Under the pieces are notes generated by a model. That model did no database searches, was not told the origin of the DNA, and was given only the letters and a program-made list of their open reading frames with translations. A DNA stretch of 64,000 bases from CBDCWQ01 sp965223435. GTDB lineage: Bacteria > Myxococcota > Kuafuiibacteriia > Kuafuiibacteriales > Kuafuiibacteriaceae. The translations under genes and the position numbers were made by a program. This document shows positions 28,465 through 38,157 of the stretch, piece after piece. Where the stretch lies: the NCBI GenBank assembly GCA_965223435.1, contig CBDCWQ010000004.1, forward strand, positions 62,001 to 126,000, given 5' to 3'. The stretch's first letter is position 1; each line of letters opens with the position of its first letter.

Positions 28465-28814
28465 AAATATGGAGGAGCTCACCACGGCAGTGTTGATTGT
28501 ATCTCTGATAGGTCGGCTTTGGAAATGGGTCTCCCGCGGCTTCGGTACAGTTGCGAAGCGCACTCTTCCCGGATTCTGCAGCTGGCAGCGCCAAGGCAAG
28601 GGCATGAGTGCGGAACTGTGATGCATAGCCGTATTCTTTGTGCTACCCCCACCGACAGCCCCCCATTGAGTGCACCACGGTTGTTTCAAGTCATTGTGTT
28701 GAAGCTCTTGTCACGGATGCCGCTGCGAACACGTACAGACCCTCACTGGTTCGCGATGGCGAACTCGTCTCCGATTCCAAATGCTGTCCTTGTGAGACGC
28801 CGGACAGGACCTTA

Positions 28815-29393
28815 CGAAAAACCTTCGCCGCATTACGGCCATACGTCCACGCACACCGGTTATTCTTCCTAAGCCGTTTTCCAGAGCTCATTCGTGTCGA
28901 CGGCCTGACCACAACCCCGGAGGGTCGGTCCGTTTGGATGCTGACCGTCGGACCCGAGCCCCATCGAATCCGGCCAGCCGCCTGGATCGACGGCAATCTT
29001 CACGCTTCGGAGCTGTGCGGTTCGAGCGTTGCGCTCGGAGTGGCCGAAGACCTTTTGTCGCTCCACGTGGCGCCCAAGTACTGCGTGCACTGATGGCCAT
29101 CGGCCCTGTGCGATACCTTGCGAAAAGGCCTCTTTTACATCGTGCCTCGGATCTCTCCTGACGGCGCTGAGCGGGTGCTCCAAACAGGGCGGTACGTGCG
29201 TTCGGTGCCGCGAGATGAGCGGGTCCATCAGAAACCCCGTTGGGTGTCCAAAGACATGGACGGCGACGGCCGCTAACTCGAAGCGTGGGCACAATCGTAC
29301 ACGGGCTATCCGATGGTGAGCGGTTACAAAGACTTCATCTACAAACCAGATACCCCGATCCACGGCGATCTCTCAGACTTTGCGTATCTTATC
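28815..29393 (+). pseudogene. Relic of an M14 zinc carboxypeptidase
   Basis: Three frame-shifted pieces read in order like one M14 carboxypeptidase. The first, to about 29090, has PEGRSVWMLTVG and DGNLHASELCG, with the HxxE zinc site intact. The second, near 29147-29275, has ISPDGAERVLQTGRYV and ends at a stop after DMDGDGR. The third, near 29282-29393, has AWAQSYTGYPMVSGYKDF and TPIHGDLSDFAY. The region normally between the second and third pieces, with the third zinc ligand and the LNRNFP segment, is missing. It has several frameshifts and an internal deletion, and it abuts an IS66 fragment at its 3' end. It cannot make a working enzyme. Confidence 0.75.
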
Positions 29394-29399
29394 ACCCGT

Positions 29400-29738
29400 C
29401 AAACACTACATTTGATGACGTTTCACCCCTCGACGATCCGGATTGGGCCAACCCGTTTGGTCGAGCCCCATGACGTTGCCCGCGAGAATCTTTGAGCGAA
29501 TGGCCTCGGCAATGTCTTTCAATGGGTCATGGAGGGCACAAATTTGGTCCCAAAGAGATTGGCGAGACAGAGAAAGGCCATGTTGAGAACAAATGCGCTC
29601 TTGACGCGCCAGCGGCAGATGGTGCGCATACTTGTCGATTGCAGCTTTGAGCCCAACATCAAGACTGTATCGCCCACCAGGGACGGAGCGCGCGGGGCCC
29701 GGCGCAGTTTCAACCCTTGTTCGCAGCGACAAACATAG
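29400..29738 (-). mobile_element. IS66-family transposase fragment
   Basis: The minus strand encodes part of an IS66 transposase: ETAPGPARSVPGGRYSLDVG, then HHLPLARQERICSQHGLSL, SRQSLWDQI, and ILAGNVMGLDQTGWP, which spans the first catalytic Asp region (normally VxxDET). Only about 110 of roughly 500 residues remain. It lacks the rest of the catalytic domain and recognisable ends. It is flanked by a broken peptidase on one side and a truncated lectin-like gene on the other, so it probably took part in breaking both. Confidence 0.75.
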
Positions 29739-31534
29739 GGATCGCGATGACCAGGCGTGGTGGCAGGTCGATCTCGGCTCCGATCTTCAAATCAAAGACA
29801 TCAAGGTCTACAACCGCATCGATTGTTGCATGGATCGACTGAGCGATTTCGATGTTTCGGTGACCAATAACCGCGGCACCGTGGTTTGGACCGAACACCA
29901 CCTCTCTGCGGTCGGCCATACGCCGGCCACGTTTTTTGCGAATGTGACCGGGCGGTACGTCAAAGTGCAGCTACGGGGAAACAACTATCTCAGTGTCAAG
30001 GAGGTTGAGGTCTTTGGGGTCCCAGCGCCTCGCACCGTGCAGGAGTGGGGACGAGATCCCGCGCCGAGGAACAATGACCATGAGTATTTCATCACCAGCG
30101 AGACGGGCCCCAAGCTCCAGCTCTTCCGGGATTCCGCGGCCCATCTCGAGAATCTCGTATGGGAGGAGACGGAGCCCACGTTGGACGCCAAGCGGTACGG
30201 AACCTCGAGCCGATGCACCTTCAAGTTGAGCGACCAAGGGGCGTTGCGGTGCCTCGCCGACGACCTGACCCTTTGGTCCTCCGGAAGGAACCTGGGCAGT
30301 GTACTCGCCGCCGGTGAGCACATGTTTGAGAACGATTGGCTGTCGTCTCCAAGCGGCCGGTACATCGCTCGGCTTTATCGCGACGGGAACCTCAAGGTTC
30401 AACAAGCTCTGAAGGGTGGACGTCCCACCCGGACGCTCTACGAAACCGGAAAGGATCCACGGCCCAACGCAGCCCCCGGCCGCAACGACTACTACGTCAA
30501 GAACGAGGCCAGCGGTCTGATCCTGGTCCGGGGCACGGTGCGAAACGTCCGCAACATCGTTTGGCGTGTGGGTGGCGTAGTAGAGAGCGAGGAGAATGCG
30601 TGCGACTTCTCGCTCGATGACCACGGAAGACTCGTCTGCAAGGTGGGAGACGCGATCCATTGGACCTCTGGGATGAATCGCGGAACGGGTTTTTCACACG
30701 AGAGGATCTATCGGAACGATTGGCTGGCCTCACCGAACAAGAAGTACACGGCTAAGCTCTATGGCGATGGGAACTTCAAAATTGAACGAACCCGCAACCT
30801 CGCCCGGTTCGGTACGGCGACCCAATCGTCAACCGCCTTCGGTGGGTCGGCATCGCGTGCCATCGATGGTGGGTACTCCGAAAGGAAGTCGGGACTACCG
30901 ATGGGGTCAAGTTCTGCTCTTTGAACGCAGCGGCAATCGGAGAGATTTCGACGTAGCTCGACATGTCAAGGACTTCGCAGATTTTGTGAAGGATGCGCTC
31001 AAACCGGAGTTGGCCGAGATCATCGCCGACATCATGAAGATGGCGCTGGAAGACCAAATCGCCGCCGCAGCCAGGGTCGGAGAGCCACTCTATCCGGGGT
31101 TGGTCGCCGGTGGTCGCGTAGGGGACCGATACTACGATGGCATCCATGCGCTTTGCCACCCGAGCAAGGTGAAAAACGGCAGCTGTCCGGCCCCCCCAAA
31201 AAGAGAGTCCTTCAATGGTACGTACTACGGCTCGCGAGGTCGGGTGGACCTTCAGCAGGTTGGGATGGCGATCACCGGTCGCTTCTGGAGCTCGCAGGGG
31301 CACTTCCTCGGAACCGTCTCCGGGTGGGCGACCGAAAATGTCATTGATGCCCGGTTCAGCTATACGAATTGGAGTCTGGAAGGTGCGGTGCGCTGGCGGG
31401 TCGGGGAACAGGGTTCGCTGGTCGGAAGATGGGCTGTGACGTATGAGGATGGCCCATGGTCCGACGATTGGGTTCTCCATCCCGTAGGTCTCGGGTGCGA
31501 TTTGACCAAAGACGATTTGAGTTCGTGTCTGTAG
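29725..31534 (+). pseudogene. Broken secreted lectin-like gene (F5/8C and mannose-lectin-like domains)
   Basis: The first frame, to the stop at 30924, reads as an F5/8C or fucolectin-type domain (AWWQVDLGSDLQIKDIKVYN, DCCMDRLSDF). Two bulb-lectin-like repeats follow (NDWLSSPSGRYIARLYRDGN and NDWLASPNKKYTAKLYGDGN), then the start of a second F5/8C domain (FGTATQSSTAFGGSASRAID) that breaks off. The next frame continues to 31534 with DFADFVKDALKPELAEI and a beta-rich C-terminal domain (FNGTYYGSRGRVDLQQVG to WVLHPVGLGCDL) that I do not recognise. The N-terminus and signal peptide are missing beside the IS66 fragment, and a frameshift or deletion lies near 30880-30910. The second piece (about 200 residues) could in principle still be translated, but no good start was seen. 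Confidence 0.7.
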
Positions 31535-31847
31535 CAGGGGTTTTGACCAAGCTGAATCGCCGGTGCCAGGGAATAATTCTTCCTAGGCGGCTATGACAAC
31601 GCTCACAACAGGCCTCGTCGACGAGCCCTGGCCTGCGCGCACGGAGAGGGTGGGAGGCCCATCTGCGTTCGAGACTCGCTACCGCAAAACGAGCGGGTCG
31701 CGCGATGGCCATTGCCGTCCATCTTGGGAATCCTGGATCGCCACCATCGCGCGCAATCGAGCCATCGATTGACTTCGCAACAAAAACGCCACGAAACGAA
31801 ACCCAGGTCGTGGTGTACGAACCTGGTGCCCTACTAGTAGTTCCAGA

Positions 31848-32057
31848 CCACAAGCCCGCATCGAGAAACTTCCTGCGGGTGCGGCTGATTGTCGGCGTTG
31901 ATATTTCTAACGCCCTCATGATTTCCCGTCGGGCGAATCCTTTGTGGCTCATCAGAAGGATACGAGCTCGAATCCGCTCTCGGGGCGCAAGCCTTGGGCG
32001 TTTCAGTTCCCTTTGAAGTCGACGTTTCTCATTCTTGGTGAGTCGAACCTTGGCGAA
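31848..32057 (-). mobile_element. IS630-type transposase N-terminal relic
   Basis: The minus strand reads FAKVRLTKNEKRRLQREL, then PRERIRARILLMSHKGF, then the helix-turn-helix ARREIMRALEISTPTI followed by TRRKFLDAGLW. This is the order seen at the N-terminus of IS630-family transposases, where a winged or paired-like helix-turn-helix binds the element ends. The DDE catalytic part is absent. It lies next to one arm of a 22-base inverted repeat. Confidence 0.6.
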
Positions 32058-32062
32058 TCTCC

Positions 32063-32351
32063 CCCGGTCCGTCGTCCCGGTCCCGAATGACTGCCGTAAA
32101 ACAACGGCCTGCGAACGGAAAGATTATCAGAACTTTAGGCTGTTCGAGGCCGCCTGCCTACGGCAGGACAGTTCCATGACTGTCTTTGAGCGACCCTCCA
32201 CACATGCTTAGGCCGTCGACTGGCCGACCCCGTCAAGATCGAGGCGGCTCGAAAGCTCCTGAAGCGCATTGTCCAGATACTCACCCGTCTCATCAACTCG
32301 GTGAATGAGCGACGTCAACCCTAGCTATCGGGACCGGGACGACGGACCGGG
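32063..32351. repeat. 22-base perfect inverted repeat, arms 245 bases apart
   Basis: The 22 bases at 32330-32351 are the exact reverse complement of those at 32063-32084. The arms are low-complexity (GGGACCGGGAC followed by GACGGACCGGG). The 245 bases between them hold only a short open end, RRLADPVKIEAARKLLKRI, reading to a TAG at 32323-32325, which I cannot assign. The interval from 31535 to 32427 contains no intact gene. The pair could be the ends of a small decayed or non-autonomous element. Confidence 0.55.
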
Positions 32352-32426
32352 ACCAGGACCGGGCAAGTCGGATCTTATCTATTGTGGACCGGAACTAGCT
32401 GGGCGAGTGCGCTGAACTTTGGCCGG

Positions 32427-32735
32427 TTATTCGCGAGACAAGAGGGGGTGGGGTCGCTGGCGGCCCCCGCACTTGCTGCACTGATAGAAAACGGTGATGG
32501 TCCCCTTCGGAAACACGTGACCAGGGCAGTGAGGGCTTCGACAGCGGCACGGAATCTTGGCGATGAGGAGGGCAGGTAGGGAGGCGGCCACCACGGTAAT
32601 GGCGGCTATGGCCAGGTAGCCCATAGGGCCAGCCTCGAAAAGCTTGGGGAGATAAAAGGCGCACAGCGCCGGTGCTGCCAGCAATCCGGGCATCGACCAG
32701 GCCCTCAGAACTTTATAGTGCGTGTCGACGTCCAT
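32427..32735 (-). CDS. Small membrane protein with C-terminal Cys/His zinc-ribbon-like segment
   Basis: From the ATG at 32735 (102 residues) the product has MDVDTHYKVLRAWSMPGLLA, two hydrophobic segments (about residues 14-30 and 38-57), and a C-terminal segment with CRCRSPHCPGHV and FYQCSKCGGR. The Cys and His spacing suggests a metal-binding ribbon on one face of the membrane. Upstream in-frame starts reach 32894, but that part has no protein-like pattern. It borders the degraded region to its left and the FG-GAP lipoprotein gene diverges to its right. No family is recognised. Confidence 0.6.
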   Translation of the reverse strand: MDVDTHYKVLRAWSMPGLLAAPALCAFYLPKLFEAGPMGYLAIAAITVVAASLPALLIAKIPCRCRSPHCPGHVFPKGTITVFYQCSKCGGRQRPHPLLSRE

Positions 32736-33041
32736 CGGCGTTAGACGGGGGCTCGCTTGCCATGCTCTCGCCACTTGGGCCGAAAGTACCAGGGGAAGGC
32801 TGAGAGATTCAAGACTTTGCCCTACAAATCCTACGCCAGAAATCCACTTTGTAGTCAACTGTGGGTGTTTTGCGGGGCCGGTCGCAGCGCACACGGGCCC
32901 CGGCGGCCGTTGTGGGGTTGGGTTTGGCGACCCCGTCGCACCCTGGGCGGCACTGTATACGCCGGCTTCACATGTACATTGGCCTAGGCAAGACCTATAG
33001 ATCTGGCTCGCAGCCCCAGAGCGGGCCAGGAGATCAGCCGT

Positions 33042-36000
33042 ATGCGTTTCTTTTTACCCCGTATGGTTCCGGTTGTGACCTCAGCGTGCATGCTCCTTGT
33101 GTCGGCGTGCACTGAGGGAGATGCCTGCTTTCAGGGAACCTGCGCGCTCGGGTTCCGATGCGTGCAGGAAGATCCTCGGGAGCGTGGTCACTGCGAGGCC
33201 TGCGACTCGAGCGAGACCCCCTATGATGGCGTCGACAACGACTGCGATCCGAGCACCCGGGACTTTGATCTCGATTCCGATGGCGACAACGCCAAGTCTG
33301 CCGGGGTGCAGCCGGGCGGCGACTGTGACGATCAAGACCCCACCGTGTCTTCTACCAAAAGCGAGATCTGTGGGGACGGCAAGGACAACAACTGTAACGG
33401 CGCCATCGACGAACCCGAATGCGGCGACACCGCGGTGCCCACGGTCACGTTTTTGACCAACGTCGATGCCCTTGGGCTCAAGGGAACCGTCCTGATTCGC
33501 GTGAGTGCAGAGGACGATATTCAGGTCAAAGAAGTCACTCTGTTTCGGGGCACGGTTTCGATTGGCCAGATGACCATGGCCGGGGGGGCTTACGAATTGA
33601 ATGTGGACACCACTGCTTTGCCCGAGGGCGCCCTGAGCCTACGTGCCGTGGCCACCGATCTGACGGGGAAAACGGGTGACGCCTCCGTAGACACCTTTGT
33701 GGACAATGCAACGCCACCTACGGTTCAAGTGAGCACGCCGGAGCCCGATGGGAGCTACGGGGGTGTGATGTCCATTCTCGCAACGGCGGAGGACGATGCC
33801 GGCGTTGCACAGGTTGAGTTCCTCATCGACGGCGATTCGCTGGCGACCCTGGTCGTGCCTCCATTTAGCTTCGAACGGGACACCCTCGGGCTTTCTGAGG
33901 GTCAGCATACCTTTGTGGCGCGGGCGACGGACAACAACGGCCACACTGGCGAAGTTTCCATGGGCTTTGTTGTGGACCGGACGGCGCCCGAGTTCACCAT
34001 CAATCTCACCGAAGGCCAAACCGTTTCTGGCACTGTGGCCGTGAGTATGGAGGCCACTGATGCGTCGGGGATCCTTCGTGTCGAGGCGCATGGCCACACA
34101 GCCAGTACCAGCACGCTGAGTTTCGTTCTCGATACCCGTGTGCTGGTCAATGGTCCGTTTGTGTTAAGGCCCACGGCCATCGATAAAGCCATCGTGGACG
34201 GGCAACCTACCGGGAATCGAACCCAGGGGGAGATCAACCTCACCGTTCAAAACGCGGTCAATTTTCTGCCGTCGGTGAGCTTTACGACGCCTGCTGCCGG
34301 GGACGGCGTGTATCGCGTTACGCAGCTCTTGGCCAATGCCAGCTCGCCGGCCGGGGTTCGTAGAGTCGACTTTTGGGTCGATGGGTCCAAACATGCAGAG
34401 GACGAAGAAGCGCCTTACGCCGCGACCTTCGATTTCAGCGACAAGAGTGGCCAACTCGATGTTTCTGCTGTGGTCCTCGACATGGCGGGGCTCACGGCAA
34501 CGGTGACTCAAACGGTCACCGTGGTCGGTCCCCCGCAGCTTCGTCTTGCGCTTGAGCGCAGCCTCCCCAGTGGACACGCCTCTACACCCTTCGAGGTGGC
34601 GGATATGACCGGGGACGGGATTCAGGACTTGGTGGTGGCCGGATCTGGGGTTTCTGTACTTCCCGGGACTGGAGAGAAGTTCCGATTTGGGAATGAAGAT
34701 GTGGTGACGGAAAAAACCGCCCTGGAGGTGCGCGCGGTGGATCTGGATGGACAAGACCCACTGGACCTCGTGGTGCTCTACCCAAATGATGTGGAATGTT
34801 TTGTTCGTGAAAGTTCAGGCTTTTGGCGCGTTTGGGCTTCGTTCAGTTTCGATCGCGTTGCGTCCACTTTTGAGGTTGCCGATCTCGATAACGATGGGGA
34901 CCTGGACGTGGTGCTTGGGCACGCTGAGGAAGGCACCGCAGACATCATGGTTTCGTTGCAGACCGATCCGGGGACTTTCGCTTCGCCGGTGAACTATGGG
35001 CTTGTCGGCAAAGTCGAAGATTTGGCGGTGGCAAACCTGGATGGGGTTGGGGATTTGGATGTGGTCGTGGTGGGGACAAAGCGAAACACCTTCACAACCG
35101 TCTATCTCAATGGGGGTGGGGCGACCTTTGGCGCAGGCATCGATCATGAGGTTTTCCAGGATGCTTCGCGGGTCAAAGTCGGTGAACTCACCGGCGATGA
35201 CGTGTTGGACATCGTGGTCATCGGTACGTGGGGGCTATCCATTCTGGAGGGAAAGGCGGCCAATCCAGGCAAATCGTACGAACGGGCCTGGGTGGACCAC
35301 CTCGTGGATGTTGCGCAAGGCTTGGCGCTCGGTGATGTGAATGAAGACGGTCTCCTCGACATCGTGATGGGGTTCCCGAAACGCAATGGGATTGAAGTTC
35401 GTACGAATCAGGGAGGGCCGTTTGGAAACGCCACCTTTGGCGAAGAGACACGTTCTTATGCGATGCTGCGCGACAACGTAGAGCCCCGCATTGCCGATCT
35501 TGACGGTGATGGGCTCTTCGACATCGCAAGCCTCGGACCGGGCAATCAGGCTTTGGCCGTGGCGCCCAACCGCGGCAAAGACAGCGATCCTTGGCGCTTT
35601 GGCGCCGCTCCGATCTTTCCGGTCGATTTTATCGAAGCCAACCGAAAGTGCCGTTACGGACCGGAGGTCCCTGTGCGTGCCCCCGGCACGGTGGCGGTCG
35701 GCCAAGTGATAGGCGACGCCAACCAAGAGATCGTGTTTGGAGTCGATCTGTTTGAATGCAACGAAAGACCCAAGGAGCTGCCTGATACTGAACCGGAGGG
35801 CGGTGAGCCCATTTTCCCGGCGATGGTTGTCATTCGAAACAGCGGCAATGGGAACATCGCGCCCGAGCCTCAGATTGATCTTCCCCCCGAGCTCAGTCCC
35901 ACCGAGATCGCCATCGGGGACCTGGATGGCATGAATGGGATCGATTTGGCGGCGGGATCGGCGGGTCAAAGCGGGACCGAGGGATTAAACGTCGGTGACG

Positions 36001-36773
36001 TGACGGGCATCGTTTTGCTCGAGGACGGCGCCGGGGGTTACACCAACTGGACGGTCCAATACGACAATCCCTCGTCGGTGGCCATTGGGGACGTCGACAA
36101 CGATGGGCAGGGCGAGGTCCTCTTTACGGTGCGCAATCAGGACCCGAGCGTGGAAGGTGTGGTCGTTTTCGACGCGGACGGCACCGAGAACTTCTCATCT
36201 TTTGTGGGGCAAGGAGCCAGCAGCATTACGCTCGGGAATCTGGACGAGGATGCCAGCGGGTTCACCGATTTTGCCATTGCCAATTCAGGGAGCAATAACG
36301 TGACCGTACACACCTGGAGTGGGGCGGCTTTCAATACCACGACCTACAACACCAATGGTTCCATTTCTGCTTTGGCCACCGTGCGCCTGGGGGGCGAACC
36401 AAGAATCGATCTGGTGGGTGTTGGAAAGTCGGGCGTGATTCTACTCGAGGGGCACTCGGTGTTTGGTTTCGGAAGTCCCACGCCCTGGCCGGCTGGTACG
36501 CCGTCCGAACCCTTTAGGGTGGCTTCTGGGGACTTCAACCGGGACGGGCTGCCGGACGTGTTGGTGCTCAACGCCGAGGTTGACGCCTTTGTGTTGTTGA
36601 TTGCCCGGCCGCAAGGTGGCTTTTTCGCACCCGATGTCATTTCGGTCTCGAGGTCCCCTCGAGACTTTACGATGGGGCGGGTATGGGTTTCCGACACCGA
36701 TGTGGTGGTGGTGAACGATGAGTCCCCGGGCGTTCTGTTTCTTCTCAATGAAACGCCCGCGCCCACCCTCTAG
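33042..36773 (+). CDS. Large lipoprotein with MopE-like motifs, Ig-like domains and FG-GAP/VCBS repeats
   Basis: The ATG at 33042 follows AGGAG (9-base spacer). The 1,243-residue product has a lipoprotein signal ending LLVSAC and a cysteine-rich segment. Two metal-binding-type motifs follow (YDGVDNDCDPS and DGKDNNCNGAIDE, as in the MopE/SpcE family). Next come about four Ig- or cadherin-like beta domains near residues 130-480 (repeated AEDD, VDRTAP and VSFTTPAAG boundaries). The last 700 residues are FG-GAP/VCBS beta-propeller repeats, each with a calcium-type DxDGDGxxD string such as DLDNDGDLDVVLG. It should be anchored in the outer membrane and exposed. Proteins of this build are plentiful in Myxococcota, but their ligands are unknown. 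Confidence 0.87.
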   Translation: MRFFLPRMVPVVTSACMLLVSACTEGDACFQGTCALGFRCVQEDPRERGHCEACDSSETPYDGVDNDCDPSTRDFDLDSDGDNAKSAGVQPGGDCDDQDPTVSSTKSEICGDGKDNNCNGAIDEPECGDTAVPTVTFLTNVDALGLKGTVLIRVSAEDDIQVKEVTLFRGTVSIGQMTMAGGAYELNVDTTALPEGALSLRAVATDLTGKTGDASVDTFVDNATPPTVQVSTPEPDGSYGGVMSILATAEDDAGVAQVEFLIDGDSLATLVVPPFSFERDTLGLSEGQHTFVARATDNNGHTGEVSMGFVVDRTAPEFTINLTEGQTVSGTVAVSMEATDASGILRVEAHGHTASTSTLSFVLDTRVLVNGPFVLRPTAIDKAIVDGQPTGNRTQGEINLTVQNAVNFLPSVSFTTPAAGDGVYRVTQLLANASSPAGVRRVDFWVDGSKHAEDEEAPYAATFDFSDKSGQLDVSAVVLDMAGLTATVTQTVTVVGPPQLRLALERSLPSGHASTPFEVADMTGDGIQDLVVAGSGVSVLPGTGEKFRFGNEDVVTEKTALEVRAVDLDGQDPLDLVVLYPNDVECFVRESSGFWRVWASFSFDRVASTFEVADLDNDGDLDVVLGHAEEGTADIMVSLQTDPGTFASPVNYGLVGKVEDLAVANLDGVGDLDVVVVGTKRNTFTTVYLNGGGATFGAGIDHEVFQDASRVKVGELTGDDVLDIVVIGTWGLSILEGKAANPGKSYERAWVDHLVDVAQGLALGDVNEDGLLDIVMGFPKRNGIEVRTNQGGPFGNATFGEETRSYAMLRDNVEPRIADLDGDGLFDIASLGPGNQALAVAPNRGKDSDPWRFGAAPIFPVDFIEANRKCRYGPEVPVRAPGTVAVGQVIGDANQEIVFGVDLFECNERPKELPDTEPEGGEPIFPAMVVIRNSGNGNIAPEPQIDLPPELSPTEIAIGDLDGMNGIDLAAGSAGQSGTEGLNVGDVTGIVLLEDGAGGYTNWTVQYDNPSSVAIGDVDNDGQGEVLFTVRNQDPSVEGVVVFDADGTENFSSFVGQGASSITLGNLDEDASGFTDFAIANSGSNNVTVHTWSGAAFNTTTYNTNGSISALATVRLGGEPRIDLVGVGKSGVILLEGHSVFGFGSPTPWPAGTPSEPFRVASGDFNRDGLPDVLVLNAEVDAFVLLIARPQGGFFAPDVISVSRSPRDFTMGRVWVSDTDVVVVNDESPGVLFLLNETPAPTL

Positions 36774-36824
36774 TGGGCTTACAGAGTTCTTGAGAGGCGT
36801 TTTGTGTCGTTTTGAGGCCGCAGC

Positions 36825-38150
36825 TTATGCGGATTTTGAGCGGCTCAACGATTTGAGATGCTCGTTGGAAATGTCTCGCCGCGATCGGGCAAGGGCACCT
36901 TTTTTGGGGACCACGACGATCCCTTCGGGGGATACAAACCAATTCTTTTGGTCTTCGGCCGGGTTGTAGCCGATGGTGGCGCCTTCGGGGATTTCTACAC
37001 CCTTTTCGATGATGGCTTTTTTGATCCGCGCGTGCCGGCCGATGTTGGCACCCTCAAAGATGATGGATTCGCTGACTTGTGCGAACGAGTTCACCCGCAC
37101 GTTCGGGGAGAGGACCGAACGCTCAATTTGGCCACCTGAGATGACGCAGCCCTCCGAGATCATGGAGTCGGTGGCGACGCCCAGACGTTTGGTTTCTTTG
37201 TCGGCGAAAACGAATTTTGCCGGAGGAACCGGGTGTGAGGCGGTTCGGATGGGCCATTCTCGGTTGTACAGATTGAACACCGGGGACACGCTGACCAAGT
37301 TCATCGATGCGGTGTAGTAGGCCTCGATCGTCCCGATATCGACCCAATAGCCGCGTGCGCGTTCGCCTTCTCCTCGAACCATGTTTTGGCCGAAGTCGTA
37401 GACGTACACGGGCTGGTATTCGTGGAGCTTGGGAAGGATGTCTCGCCCAAAGTCATGTCGACTCAGGCTTTCGGTGGCGTCCGCCTCGGCCTCTCGGATC
37501 AAGACCTCGGTGTTGAACAAGTAGTTGCCCATCGAGGCCAGTGCGTAGCCGGGTCGAGTAGGCATTTCAGGTGGGTTTTCGGGCTTTTCGACAAAGCCGA
37601 TCATGCGCCCGTTTTTGTCCACGTCGATGCAGCCGAAACGTTTGGCTTCTTCTCTCGGTACGGGAACGGCGGCGACGGTGACCGCAGCTTCTTTTTCGCG
37701 GTGGTAGGCGATCATTTGCCCAACATTCATCTTGTAGACGTGATCTCCACCGAACACGGCCACCACATCTGGGTGTTCATCGTGAATGATGTTTAGGTTT
37801 TGAAGCACAGCGTCGACGCTGCCCTCGTACCAATCCCGAGAGAGATTCATTTGGGGAGGGACGGGTTCAACGAACCCATCAAAACCCGCGGTACGATTCC
37901 ACGCACGCAACAAATGTTTCAAAAGGGAGTCCGATTTGTATTGGGTGAGGACCTTGATTTTATGGATGCCCGAATTGACAAAGTTGGAGAGCACAAAATC
38001 GATGATGCGGTACCGGCCCCCGAAGGGCACGGCCGGTTTGGCTCTCTCTTGGGTCATCGGCCAGAGCCTGGTCCCCTCCCCACCCGCGAGGATCATGGCA
38101 AGCACAGTCACGCCATTGTGCGTAGCACAGGCCGCGGCGCTTGGCGTCAT
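36825..38150 (-). CDS. glgC: Glucose-1-phosphate adenylyltransferase
   Basis: GlgC makes ADP-glucose from ATP and glucose 1-phosphate, the committed step of bacterial glycogen synthesis. The sequence has LAMILAGGEGTRLWPMT near the N-terminus (nucleotide-binding loop), KPAVPFGGRYRIIDFVLSN, the catalytic-site segment FGGDHVYKM, and YWVDIGTIEAYY. It ends in a left-handed beta-helix region with repeated IxxGAxIGxHARIKKAII-like strings. The ATG at 38150 gives 441 residues; a GTG 13 codons further in (VTVLAMILAGG) is also plausible. Its start lies seven bases after the stop of the PEGA kinase on the same strand, so the two are probably co-transcribed. Confidence 0.94.
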   Translation of the reverse strand: MTPSAAACATHNGVTVLAMILAGGEGTRLWPMTQERAKPAVPFGGRYRIIDFVLSNFVNSGIHKIKVLTQYKSDSLLKHLLRAWNRTAGFDGFVEPVPPQMNLSRDWYEGSVDAVLQNLNIIHDEHPDVVAVFGGDHVYKMNVGQMIAYHREKEAAVTVAAVPVPREEAKRFGCIDVDKNGRMIGFVEKPENPPEMPTRPGYALASMGNYLFNTEVLIREAEADATESLSRHDFGRDILPKLHEYQPVYVYDFGQNMVRGEGERARGYWVDIGTIEAYYTASMNLVSVSPVFNLYNREWPIRTASHPVPPAKFVFADKETKRLGVATDSMISEGCVISGGQIERSVLSPNVRVNSFAQVSESIIFEGANIGRHARIKKAIIEKGVEIPEGATIGYNPAEDQKNWFVSPEGIVVVPKKGALARSRRDISNEHLKSLSRSKSA

Positions 38151-38157
38151 AGACACG

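Noticed and set aside
31356..31952. 198-codon minus-strand frame with an IS630-like helix-turn-helix
   Set aside because: Only the first 30-35 residues match a transposase; the remainder is the antisense of a lectin relic. It is recorded as a relic instead of a gene.
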